Source: Saprospiraceae bacterium (lineage in GTDB: Bacteria > Bacteroidota > Bacteroidia > Chitinophagales > Saprospiraceae). Taken from it: 36,758 bases of DNA. Where the stretch lies: contig JASBTH010000411.1 of assembly GCA_030148525.1 (NCBI GenBank), forward strand, positions 1 to 36,758, written 5' to 3'. This document shows positions 1 through 7,942 of the stretch, one piece after another (the first letter of the stretch is position 1; each line of letters opens with the position of its first letter). Below the pieces are notes generated by a model. The model saw only the letters and a program-made list of their open reading frames with translations, was not told the DNA's origin and did not search any database. The translations under genes were made by a program, and so were the position numbers.

Positions 1-6
1 GACTGC

Positions 7-105
7 AAATGTCTATTATTTGAACCTCACTGCAGCCTTTTTTCGCCCCGTAGCCATGCTACGAAGCTCAAAAAAGGCTTTGTGAGAACCAAATTCTAGA
101 CATTT
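7..105. repeat. Long imperfect hairpin element
   Basis: Two arms of about 39 nt pair across the segment. The left arm begins AAATGTCTA and the right arm ends TAGACATTT. Inside, CTCAC pairs with GTGAG and AGCCTTTTTT pairs with AAAAAAGGCT. The tip is a separate perfect hairpin, CGTAGC-CAT-GCTACG. No ORF fits. It could be a MITE-like intergenic element, a structured RNA or a bidirectional terminator. The pairing is visible directly; the nature is inferred. Confidence 0.6.
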
Positions 106-152
106 TCGCCATCAAAAACAAATCCCAAACACGCTCTTACTTAAATCAACGT

Positions 153-200
153 GAGGTTGGCCTTAGCTGATTTTGTAAAATGCAGGTAAGGCCCAACCTC
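153..200. repeat. Inverted-repeat family, copy A
   Basis: The arms GAGGTTGGCCTTA (153-165) and TAAGGCCCAACCTC (187-200) are complementary apart from a one-base bulge. The right arm continues into CCGGTA, giving GCCCAACCTCCCGGTA, a 16-mer found identically in copy B at 14651-14666. AACGTGAGGTTGG at the left edge resembles the AACGTAAGGTTG arms of copies C and D. Confidence 0.6.
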
Positions 201-256
201 CCGGTAGAAGGTAGTAGATATAGGGTACCCTGAAACCACACCATCCCCGTTTTTCG

Positions 257-264
257 TATATTTA
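257..264 (+). promoter_or_regulatory. Possible -7 box for the glycosyltransferase gene
   Basis: TATATTTA differs by one base from the Bacteroidota -7 consensus TAnnTTTG and lies 20 bp before the ATG at 285. No convincing -33 TTTG was found at the right distance, so this is a weak call. Confidence 0.25.
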
Positions 265-284
265 AGGTGAAAAGGTCCTGATTT

Positions 285-974
285 ATGCTATCCGTAAGTG
301 TCATTATTCCAACCCTCAACGAAGCTGAAAACTTGCCTGTCTTGCTTCGTCATCTCACCAGTATCAACGACGGCTCACTACGGGAAATCATCGTGGTAGA
401 TGCCCATAGTTCAGATAACACAGTGCACGTAGCGCGTGAATTTGGTGCAACGGTTCTGGTTGCTGAATGCTGTGGGCGGGCTGCCCAAATGAATCAGGGG
501 GCAACATTTGCCACCGGTGAGGTACTTCAGTTTATCCATGCCGATACCCGGCCACCTCACTCTAATTTTGCTGATATACGGGAAACCATAGCTGCTGGCA
601 ATCCAATAGGCTGCTTTACCTATCGCTTTGACTCCAACAATCCACTACTGCGAATCAATGGTTGGTTCACCCGTCTCGATCGGCTATGGTGCCGTGGTGG
701 TGACCAGGCGATTTTCATCAAAAGAGATTTTTTTCACCAGCTCGGCGGGTATAAACAACACTGGAAGATCATGGAAGAGTACGATCTCCTCATCCGTGCC
801 CGCAGGATAGCGCCCTTCCATATTGTTCGCAAGGACGGTATTGTTTCGGCCCGAAAATACCAAGGCCGCAACTACCTGAAAGTGCAGCTTGCCAACCTGA
901 TTGTCTTCAATATGTTCAGGCGGGGATACTCCCAGGAGAAGCTGGTCCGGACCTACCGCCGTCTATTGGGGTAG
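285..974 (+). CDS. TIGR04283-type family 2 glycosyltransferase
   Basis: This is a 229-aa GT-A fold glycosyltransferase. The N-terminus reads VSVIIPTLNEAENLP, followed by the nucleotide-sugar strand EIIVVDAHSSDNT and a QFIHADTRPP segment that supplies the DxD-like metal site. A GGDQAIF stretch and the acceptor-side EEYDLL motif follow. Length and motif order match the TIGR04283 family, which databases label arsenosugar-biosynthesis or rSAM/selenodomain-associated transferase. No radical-SAM or TIGR04282 partner is adjacent, so the substrate is unknown. It has no membrane segment and is probably cytoplasmic. It converges with murB and the two stop codons overlap by 12 bp (963-974). Confidence 0.8.
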   Translation: MLSVSVIIPTLNEAENLPVLLRHLTSINDGSLREIIVVDAHSSDNTVHVAREFGATVLVAECCGRAAQMNQGATFATGEVLQFIHADTRPPHSNFADIRETIAAGNPIGCFTYRFDSNNPLLRINGWFTRLDRLWCRGGDQAIFIKRDFFHQLGGYKQHWKIMEEYDLLIRARRIAPFHIVRKDGIVSARKYQGRNYLKVQLANLIVFNMFRRGYSQEKLVRTYRRLLG

Positions 975-2012
975 ATCACCAATAAGGTTGACTTCTGGTT
1001 CTAATTCCACTCCGAATCGCTCCAGTACCGATGCCTTGATCTGGCGGGCCAGAGCCCAGATTTCCTGCCCCGTGCCTTTCCCGTGATTTACCAAAACTAA
1101 AGCGTGCTTGGGAGAGATCCCAACCTGACCAAGGCGCTTTCCCTTCCAACCGGTATTTTCGATCAACCAGGCGGCAGGAATTTTCACGTTTTGGTCATCG
1201 ACCGGATATGACGTCAAATCGGGAAAGCGTTCCCTGATGTGTTGGTAGGTCTTGCGAGGTACGATCGGATTTTTGAAGAAGGAGCCAGCATTACCCAGTT
1301 TTTTTGGATCGGGTAATTTTCTTTTCCGAATAGCCACCACGGCAGTGCTGATATCAGCGGGGGTAGGTTTGATTATATTCCGTATTGCCAATTCCTGTTT
1401 TATGGCTCCATAGGAAGTAAAAGCAGTATGCTCATTAATGGTGAGTTGTAGCTGTACTTCCGCAATGAAATATCGCCCCCTATCTACTGTTTTGAACCGA
1501 CTGGTGCGGTATCCGAAACCACAATCCCCGGCATCAAAATGCACCCACTTTCCCGTTTTCAGATCCATAGCGCGCACCCGGTGCAGCACATCGCTCAATT
1601 CAACCCCGTAAGCTCCTATGTTCTGCATAGGTGCCGCACCCACGCTTCCCGGAATCAGGGAGAGGTTTTCCAGTCCCCCCAAACCCATCCTGAGGGACCA
1701 GGTCACCAGATCGTGCCAATTTTCGCCTCCCGCAGCAGCAACGATAGCGGTATTGCCAGTCCGGCTCATTATTCCGCGCCCAATTAGCTGATTGTGAAGA
1801 ACAAATTTTTGCGGATTGCCAATGAATAACATATTACTTCCTCCCCCCAGGATGAGTAGGTCATCGGGGTTAAAAGCACGGGCAACAGCTTCGATCTCAC
1901 GAGGTGAGTGTACACTGGTAAAGGCGGGTGCACTGGCTTGTACGCCAAAGGAGTTGAATCCCCGCAAATCTTTCCCCGCATCTACGTCAATGGAATATAT
2001 GGCTTCTTTCAT
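963..2012 (-). CDS. murB: UDP-N-acetylenolpyruvoylglucosamine reductase MurB
   Basis: MurB is the FAD enzyme that reduces UDP-GlcNAc-enolpyruvate to UDP-MurNAc in cytoplasmic peptidoglycan precursor synthesis. The 349 aa match the E. coli-type (type I) length. ILGGGSNMLF near residue 54 is the FAD-binding PP-loop. GYRTSRFK carries the active-site Arg169. NAGSFFKNP carries the proton donor Ser244. LEPEVNLIG near the C-terminus carries Glu340. The start ATG (MKEAIYSIDV) leaves the usual short N-terminal extension before the SFGV motif. It lies downstream of the ABC exporter on the same strand, separated by a tandem nonamer array. All key residues are present. Confidence 0.95.
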   Translation of the reverse strand: MKEAIYSIDVDAGKDLRGFNSFGVQASAPAFTSVHSPREIEAVARAFNPDDLLILGGGSNMLFIGNPQKFVLHNQLIGRGIMSRTGNTAIVAAAGGENWHDLVTWSLRMGLGGLENLSLIPGSVGAAPMQNIGAYGVELSDVLHRVRAMDLKTGKWVHFDAGDCGFGYRTSRFKTVDRGRYFIAEVQLQLTINEHTAFTSYGAIKQELAIRNIIKPTPADISTAVVAIRKRKLPDPKKLGNAGSFFKNPIVPRKTYQHIRERFPDLTSYPVDDQNVKIPAAWLIENTGWKGKRLGQVGISPKHALVLVNHGKGTGQEIWALARQIKASVLERFGVELEPEVNLIGDLPQ

Positions 2013-2100
2013 GCCGCGCGAAAATATGGAAAAGGTTTAAATGGTGTACAAGGTTTATGATTTAAATGGGTAAATATTAGACAGCAGTATACTAAGAAGT

Positions 2101-2199
2101 CCCTCTAAACCCTCTAAACCCTCTAAACCTTCTAAACCCTCTAAACCTTTTACACCCTTTACACCCTTTACACCCTTTACACCTTTTAAACCCTCTAAT
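2101..2199. repeat. Tandem 9-bp repeat array, 11 units
   Basis: Eleven consecutive 9-mers run without interruption: CCCTCTAAA in four units, with the variants CCTTCTAAA, CCTTTTACA, CCCTTTACA (three in a row), CCTTTTAAA and a final CCCTCTAAT. The array touches the stop codon of the ABC exporter (TGA on the - strand, 2199-2201). The flank at 2030-2085 carries the same words inverted (AAAAGGTTTAAATGGTGTA), so the transcript could fold. Confidence 0.9.
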
Positions 2200-4001
2200 C
2201 ATTCCGCCAGATCAAATTGTAATTTGGCCAGGGCATTATAAGCGCCATCTTCCACATGGGAGAGCTCTTCGTGGGTACCCTGCTCGACTATATGGCCGTC
2301 CTCGATAACAAAGATGCAATCGACATCCCGGATGGTAGCCAAACGGTGGGCAATGATGATGGATGTACGCCCCACCATCAGCGTGTTCAGGGCATCCTGT
2401 ACCAGCCGTTCGGACTCGGCATCTAATGACGAGGTTGCTTCATCGAGAAGCAGGATAGCAGGATCTTTAAGGATGGCCCGGGCAATGGCAATGCGCTGGC
2501 GTTGCCCGCCGGAAAGCTTTACACCACGTTCCCCGACGATGGTATCCAAACCTTCCGGAAAAGATTTAATAAAATCCCAGGCATTCGCTTGTCGGGCCGC
2601 TTCGATAATCTCTTCCTCCCCGGCAGCAGGAGCACCGTAGAGAATGTTTTCCCGGATGGTACCTCCAAATAAGATCACTTCCTGAGGCACGATTGCCAGG
2701 TTCTGCCGGTAATCCAGCAAGTCGTAATCGTAGATTGATTTACCGTCGATAAGAATACGACCATCATCCACCTGGTAGAATTGCAGCAATAATTGAATGA
2801 TGGTGGATTTGCCCGCCCCGCTGCCGCCGACCAGCGCTACTTTTTGCCCGGAGCGTATATCCATCGACATGCCCTGTATTACCGGGACATCCTTGCGGGT
2901 GGGATAAGCGAAATGAACGTTTTGGTAGGAAATATTTCCCTCGTAGCGCAGAGCTGGCTTGGTATTCATTTTACGTGGTTGCACCTCGGGCTCATTATCC
3001 ATGATATCCAGAATGCGATCCGTGGCCCCGACTGCAGCTACTATTTCGGTATAAAAAGAACCAAGGCTGGCAATACTGGCCCCTACCAATCCGGTATACA
3101 CGATGAAATTGACGAGGTCACCCTGCAGCATCGCACCGCTTTGCACCATCAGAGCGGCCCGCCACATCACGAAAAACAGTGCACCGAACATTACAAAAAT
3201 GATGAAGGCCGCAAATAGTCCCCGCATATGAGCAGCCCGCAGTGCTGTTTTTACCACGTCCTGCAGTTTGCCGCCGTAGCGTGCCAATTCGAACCACTCG
3301 TTGGTATACGCCTTGACGGTCTGTATCGTTTGCATGGTCTCTTCCACCACCACATTGGCTTCCGCCAATTCATCCTGGCGGCGCTTAATCAACTTCCGGA
3401 TGTGGCGTCCAAAAAACATTGCCAACAGCACTACCACCGGGAAGGTCAACAGCATAGTGAGGGCCAGTGACTGCATTTTTACAATGATAATCAGAATCGC
3501 CCCCACGAAAATGATGACCTGCCGTATAAATTCCGCCAACGTAATCGAAACGACGCTCTGAATCTGGGTCACGTCGTTGGTGATGCGGCTGGTAACTTCT
3601 CCCACCCTTCTTTTTTCCAGAAAGGGGATACCCAGGGTGATCAGTTGCTGGTATAAATCTTGCCGGAGATTCGCCATAGACCGCTCACTTACAATGGCGA
3701 ACAACCAAACCCGGAGGTAGGAAAACACGCCCTGCACCCCGAGCAAGGCCAACAGAAATAAAAAGACCTGATTAAGCGTTAGGTTGTAGGTCGGATTTCC
3801 GCTGATGATATTCAATATCTCGCCTGGCAAACTCATAATCGCCAGGAACAGCATACTCCCGGCTGATAAAAAAAACATCCCCAGGATAAAAGGCCATTTA
3901 TACGGCAGGACATACCGGAATATCTGCAATGACCGCTTCAGGTTTTGCTTATTCAGTTTAGGTTGATCCTTCTTGTTAATGGGGCGCTTTCGCGTACTCA
4001 T
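2199..4001 (-). CDS. ABC exporter, fused permease and ATPase (MsbA-like)
   Basis: This 600-aa half-transporter has an N-terminal six-helix transmembrane domain (about residues 35-325) and a C-terminal nucleotide-binding domain. Visible motifs are Walker A GGSGAGKST (392-400), Q-loop VPQEV (Gln440), signature LSGGQ (496-500), Walker B ILLLDEA (516-522) and H-loop His552 in IIAHRLAT. All catalytic residues are intact. It should act as an inner-membrane homodimer exporting lipids or drugs. The family includes MsbA (lipid A flippase) and many multidrug exporters, and sequence alone does not separate them. The basic N-terminus (MSTRKRPINKK) precedes the first helix. A perfect -7 box lies 20 bp upstream. 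Confidence 0.9.
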   Translation of the reverse strand: MSTRKRPINKKDQPKLNKQNLKRSLQIFRYVLPYKWPFILGMFFLSAGSMLFLAIMSLPGEILNIISGNPTYNLTLNQVFLFLLALLGVQGVFSYLRVWLFAIVSERSMANLRQDLYQQLITLGIPFLEKRRVGEVTSRITNDVTQIQSVVSITLAEFIRQVIIFVGAILIIIVKMQSLALTMLLTFPVVVLLAMFFGRHIRKLIKRRQDELAEANVVVEETMQTIQTVKAYTNEWFELARYGGKLQDVVKTALRAAHMRGLFAAFIIFVMFGALFFVMWRAALMVQSGAMLQGDLVNFIVYTGLVGASIASLGSFYTEIVAAVGATDRILDIMDNEPEVQPRKMNTKPALRYEGNISYQNVHFAYPTRKDVPVIQGMSMDIRSGQKVALVGGSGAGKSTIIQLLLQFYQVDDGRILIDGKSIYDYDLLDYRQNLAIVPQEVILFGGTIRENILYGAPAAGEEEIIEAARQANAWDFIKSFPEGLDTIVGERGVKLSGGQRQRIAIARAILKDPAILLLDEATSSLDAESERLVQDALNTLMVGRTSIIIAHRLATIRDVDCIFVIEDGHIVEQGTHEELSHVEDGAYNALAKLQFDLAE

Positions 4002-4020
4002 ACATCAGTATTTATTCCCG

Positions 4021-4028
4021 CAAAGGTA
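4021..4028 (-). promoter_or_regulatory. -7 promoter box of the ABC exporter
   Basis: On the - strand this reads TACCTTTG, a perfect match to the Bacteroidota -7 consensus TAnnTTTG, ending 20 nt before the ATG at 4001. I did not find a clear -33 TTTG at standard spacing, so it rests on the -7 match and the position. Confidence 0.45.
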
Positions 4029-4216
4029 CGTGGATTTTACCCGTTGCGACTCATTAAACAAAGCTAAAACACGCTTTACGTACGTAAATATGCATTCACA
4101 GACTCGGGGGACGAATTATTTGACACGATTCTGACCCTGTACCAACAAATGCCTACTTTCGGGCTTCCAAAATCTCAAGTAAACAGGTAACACGCATTAA
4201 TCGGTAAAGCCAGACG

Positions 4217-5068
4217 ATGAAGCACTCCTACATAATTGCATTATTGGTCCTGATACAAGTCATGCTCTCCGACAAACTGACTGCTCAAAACCTGGATTTT
4301 GGCGTAGTTGCCGGTTTACCCTCCTACAGTGGAGACCTGTCTCCGCAGGAACTGGGCATCTATTTCGAAGATATCCGTGTTGGTGGCGGCGTCTTCTTGA
4401 GAAACCAATATTCCAAACGCCTCGGGATACGATACGGTTTGACGTACGGTCGAATCAGTAGCTCTGCTCCGTTGCGGGGTGCCAATGGATATCGCCCCAA
4501 CTTCCTGACCGACCTGTACGAAGTTTCCGCTCTGGCCGAAATAACCCCCTTTACTATCGGTTACTACGATGCCGGGACCATCATTACCCCCTACCTGGCA
4601 TTGGGTCTGGCACTTTTTCAATTTGACCCCAAAACGGAATTCCAGGGAGAGCGCATCCGTTTGCAGCCACTCGGTACCGAAGGCCAGGGTTTGCCAGGCT
4701 ACAGTGCCCCCTACCGACGTTTACAGGTTAGTATGCCCGTAGGTATTGGCCTGAAATTCGTAGTGCAGGACAAATGGACCATCGGCGCAGAAATCGTTGG
4801 TCGAAAAACCTTTACCGATCATCTCGACGACCGGTCCGGGGCTACCGTCGTCTTTGGCGATGTTGTCCAGGGTAATGGAGAATTATCGGGACGCCTGAGT
4901 AATGAGAACCTCCAACCAGTTCCCGAAAACTTTGAGCGTACCTATCAGCGGGGAGGTGAGTACGACGATTGGTATTATTTTTCAGCAATTACCATTAGTT
5001 ACCGCTTTCAGTCGTCAGACACAATCTATAAACCCGGCAAGAAGGGGGTCATCTGCCCGAGGTTCTGA
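4217..5068 (+). CDS. Outer-membrane beta-barrel protein, PorG/DUF6089-like
   Basis: This 283-aa protein begins with a signal peptide (MKHSYIIALLVLIQVMLSDKLTAQ, cleaved near AQ). Alternating hydrophobic strands follow: LDFGVVAGLPSYSGDLSP, then a GIRYGLTYGRI strand, and a C-terminal strand ending WYYFSAITISYRF. The pattern of early SYxGDL and later RYGLTYG is typical of small Bacteroidota barrels annotated as DUF6089 or PorG-like, some linked to the T9SS. The C-terminal tail after the last strand (KPGKKGVICPRF) is short and ends in CPRF, much like the CPSF end of the PorP protein at 31025. The assignment is by pattern; function is unknown. Confidence 0.65.
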   Translation: MKHSYIIALLVLIQVMLSDKLTAQNLDFGVVAGLPSYSGDLSPQELGIYFEDIRVGGGVFLRNQYSKRLGIRYGLTYGRISSSAPLRGANGYRPNFLTDLYEVSALAEITPFTIGYYDAGTIITPYLALGLALFQFDPKTEFQGERIRLQPLGTEGQGLPGYSAPYRRLQVSMPVGIGLKFVVQDKWTIGAEIVGRKTFTDHLDDRSGATVVFGDVVQGNGELSGRLSNENLQPVPENFERTYQRGGEYDDWYYFSAITISYRFQSSDTIYKPGKKGVICPRF

Positions 5069-5187
5069 GAAGCTGCAAAACTTAACATTGGACACTAGAA
5101 ATTGATTATCAATTATTTGCCGGGGACTACTCAGGCCTTATTGCTGCGAGCGGCAATCCTCTCCTTTTTTCCTTCCACATTTGAACG

Positions 5188-5195
5188 TACCTTTA
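5188..5195 (+). promoter_or_regulatory. Possible -7 box for the ArsC-like gene
   Basis: TACCTTTA is one base from TAnnTTTG and lies 35 nt before the ATG at 5231. A T-rich stretch (5165-5170) sits about 17 nt upstream, where a -33 element would be, but it lacks the consensus G. Confidence 0.3.
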
Positions 5196-5230
5196 CATTC
5201 GCTTAACATAACCGGCAGTTTCACCAAAGC

Positions 5231-5668
5231 ATGAAGAAAGTTCTGGTACTGTGTAGTGCTAATTCAGTGCGCAGTCAAATGGCAGAAGCCTACTTAAAGT
5301 TTTACGCCAAGGGGTACGGCATTTTTTTCAGCGCCGGGCTGGAAAACCATGGTATCAATCCTTATGCTGCCAAGGTAATGGAAGACGATAACATCGACCT
5401 GAATGAGCATCTTTCCAAAACAGTCGAGGCTTTTAACAATATTACTTTTGACTACCTGATTACCGTTTGTAATCAAGCCAAAGAGCGCATTCCCCGTAAC
5501 TTCTCCTACCGTAATCACGTACATTTCGATATTGACGATCCCGCTGATGCACAAGGTACCGAAGAGGAGATTCTCCGGGCTTTTCTCGATACCCGGGAAA
5601 CCGTAAAACGTCATATCCTGCAATTCATTGGCCGCAATCTCCTGCCCAAGTCGGAAAGGCAATCCTAA
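5231..5668 (+). CDS. Low-molecular-weight phosphatase-fold protein, ArsC-like
   Basis: This 145-aa protein has the LMW protein tyrosine phosphatase fold used by thioredoxin-coupled arsenate reductases. The P-loop CSANSVRS gives Cys8 and Arg14. DDP near residue 103 supplies the general acid, and GTEEEI follows as in ArsC. In thioredoxin-type ArsC two further cysteines, seven residues apart, shuttle the disulfide. Here Cys80 (TVCNQAKERIP) is present but the second position (87) is Ile, so the canonical relay is incomplete. It could be an arsenate reductase using another reductant, or a phosphatase. It lies 117 bp upstream of ppk1 on the same strand. Confidence 0.75.
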   Translation: MKKVLVLCSANSVRSQMAEAYLKFYAKGYGIFFSAGLENHGINPYAAKVMEDDNIDLNEHLSKTVEAFNNITFDYLITVCNQAKERIPRNFSYRNHVHFDIDDPADAQGTEEEILRAFLDTRETVKRHILQFIGRNLLPKSERQS

Positions 5669-5785
5669 AAGGAAGCATCAGTTTTCTACTCTTGTTTACA
5701 ACAAATTAATAATGGGGGTTTTGGGATATGCTCAAAAACAGCGTTTTTAGCGGTTAGCGCAAAAGTGTTCTTCTAAACAGCTGGT

Positions 5786-7876
5786 ATGGAACAACTCCGA
5801 TTTATTCCTCGTGATACAAGTTGGTTATCATTTAATCACCGGGTATTACAAGAGGCTAAAGATCCCTCCGTCCCCCTTTACGAACGGATCAAGTTTTTGG
5901 CTATTTACAGTTCAAATCTGGATGAGTTTTTCCGGGTCCGGGTTGCTGCCATGCGGCAATTTAAATTACTCAATAAAGCCGACCGCAAAGAATGGCTACA
6001 AGTAAAGCCCAAGAAGGAACTCCGGCGTATCCGGGAGGTAGTCCACCAGCAGCAAACGGAGTTCGGGGCCATTTTTCGCCACCAGATCCTGCCCGCCCTG
6101 CGCCGCGAATCTATCCACCTGTTGGACCACCTGAGTGAATACACTCCGGAGCAGCGGGCTTTCGCCAAAAATATTTTTGCCGAAAGGCTACAGGCAGACC
6201 TTACCTTCCAATACATTGAACCCGATCAGGAACCCCCGTTTCTGAAAAACCGGGGCCTCTACCTGCTGATCACCTTTGCGGGTACCGATCGCCTGGGACT
6301 GGTCAATATTCCGAGCGACATCCACGATCGATTCTGGATATTGCCCGCTCCCGAAGGGAAACACGCCATAGGCTTTTTGGATGATATCATTCGCGTCGGC
6401 CTGCCCGGTCAATTTGACCAGGCAATAGATCAGACCTACGCCATAAAGATGTCGCGGGATGCCGAACTATATCTGGGCGACGAGTACTCCGGAGACCTGG
6501 TCGAGAAGATCAGGTCGAGCCTGGACCGTAGGGACGAAGGTGCTCCCGCCCGCTTCCTCTACGACAGTAGTATGCCGGTCAGCCTCACCATGCAACTGAA
6601 GCTCTGCTTCCACCTGAAGAAAAACGACCTGTTTCCCGGCGGCCGCTATCATAATTTTCACGACTTTTTTGGATTGCCCGATCCATCCGGAAAGGCACAT
6701 ATGCACAATCCGCCGATGCCGCCCCTGCCCCACCCTGTTTTGGAGCACAAGCCTTCGCTGATCAAGGCCCTCAGGGAGCGCGACTACGTATTACACTTTC
6801 CCTACCAACGGTACGATTACGTGCCAAAATTCATTGAGGAGGCTTCCCGGGATGAAGCTGTGAAATACATCAAAATAACCCTGTACCGGGTAGCTGGCAA
6901 ATCGGCGGTGGTCGAAGCCCTCCTGGCCGCGAAAGCTGCCGGTAAGCAGGTGACTGCTTTTATTGAAGCCAAAGCACGCTTCGATGAAGCTTCCAACCTG
7001 TACTGGGGGAAAGAACTGGAAAAGGCTGGTGCCAATGTTTTGTATAGCTATCCCGAAATTAAAGTCCATACCAAACTACTACTGGTTGGCCGCGAAGAAG
7101 CGGGCAAGATCCACCATTACGCCTATCTGGGCACGGGGAATTTTAATGAAAAAACCGCCAGGCTATACGGTGATCATGCCTTGTTGACTTCCGACAGCCG
7201 ATTGTCCGATGAGGTCGATAAAATTTTCGGGGTACTGGAAAAAAGACTGGTCATACCGAAAACCAAGCACCTATTTGTATCGCCTTTTACCTCACGCGAT
7301 CGCTTTGAGGATCTGATCGACCGGGAAATAGCGCTCGCCCGGGAAGGGAAGAATGCCTACATGATCCTGAAAATGAATAGTCTGGAAGATAAAGGTATGA
7401 TCGAAAAACTCTACCAGGCCAGTCGGGCCGGGGTGCGTATTCGCATGATTGTACGAGGTATTTGTTGCCTGGTGCCCGGTGTACCGGGCCTGAGTGAGCA
7501 CATTTCCATTACATCCATCGTCGATCGCTTCCTGGAACATGCACGGATTTTTGTATTCGGCAATGATGGCAACGAACAAATGTATACCGCCTCCGCCGAT
7601 TGGATGGAACGCAACCTGGACCGACGGATTGAAGCCGTAATGCCGATTTATGACCAAGACGTATACCAGGAGTTGCGGGATATCCTTACCTTACAGCTTC
7701 AGGATAATACGAAGGCACGGCAGCTCAATGCTGCTCAGTCGAATCCCTATCAGCCCAAAGCGCCCCATGAACCTTCCGTTAGAGCTCAGATTGCCATCTA
7801 CCGGTACCTGGAAAATAAGTTGTCCCCCAAGGAGGCCGATACAGCTTCTTCCAATACCGCTAAAAGACCCAATTAA
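5786..7876 (+). CDS. ppk1: Polyphosphate kinase 1
   Basis: PPK1 polymerises the gamma-phosphate of ATP into polyphosphate. The 696 aa match the family length. The N-terminal domain has SSNLDEFF (Asn44, ATP contact). FIEAKARFDE lies at 392-401. KVHTKLLLV carries His428, the equivalent of the phosphorylated His435 of E. coli. YLGTGNFNEKTARLYGD follows (447-463). RFLEHARIF carries His585, the equivalent of His592. All catalytic residues are intact. The next gene, btaA, starts 66 bp downstream on the same strand. Both products concern phosphorus economy, and the ArsC-like gene upstream handles a phosphate-fold chemistry. I saw no Pho box. Confidence 0.95.
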   Translation: MEQLRFIPRDTSWLSFNHRVLQEAKDPSVPLYERIKFLAIYSSNLDEFFRVRVAAMRQFKLLNKADRKEWLQVKPKKELRRIREVVHQQQTEFGAIFRHQILPALRRESIHLLDHLSEYTPEQRAFAKNIFAERLQADLTFQYIEPDQEPPFLKNRGLYLLITFAGTDRLGLVNIPSDIHDRFWILPAPEGKHAIGFLDDIIRVGLPGQFDQAIDQTYAIKMSRDAELYLGDEYSGDLVEKIRSSLDRRDEGAPARFLYDSSMPVSLTMQLKLCFHLKKNDLFPGGRYHNFHDFFGLPDPSGKAHMHNPPMPPLPHPVLEHKPSLIKALRERDYVLHFPYQRYDYVPKFIEEASRDEAVKYIKITLYRVAGKSAVVEALLAAKAAGKQVTAFIEAKARFDEASNLYWGKELEKAGANVLYSYPEIKVHTKLLLVGREEAGKIHHYAYLGTGNFNEKTARLYGDHALLTSDSRLSDEVDKIFGVLEKRLVIPKTKHLFVSPFTSRDRFEDLIDREIALAREGKNAYMILKMNSLEDKGMIEKLYQASRAGVRIRMIVRGICCLVPGVPGLSEHISITSIVDRFLEHARIFVFGNDGNEQMYTASADWMERNLDRRIEAVMPIYDQDVYQELRDILTLQLQDNTKARQLNAAQSNPYQPKAPHEPSVRAQIAIYRYLENKLSPKEADTASSNTAKRPN

Positions 7877-7942
7877 CCAAGCTACGCAGTCCACAGACGT
7901 TTTCCTACCCAGGTATAACCCTGGTGGTACAATTGGTAACCT

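Noticed and set aside
2101-2199. CRISPR-like or telomere-like array
   Set aside because: The units are 9 bp with no spacers; CRISPR repeats are longer and separated by unique spacers, and there is no sign of a replicon end.
285-5668. Arsenic gene cluster (TIGR04283 transferase plus ArsC-like protein)
   Set aside because: The two genes are 4 kb apart with murB, an exporter and a barrel gene between them, no arsenite transporter or ArsR is present, and the ArsC-like protein lacks a redox cysteine.
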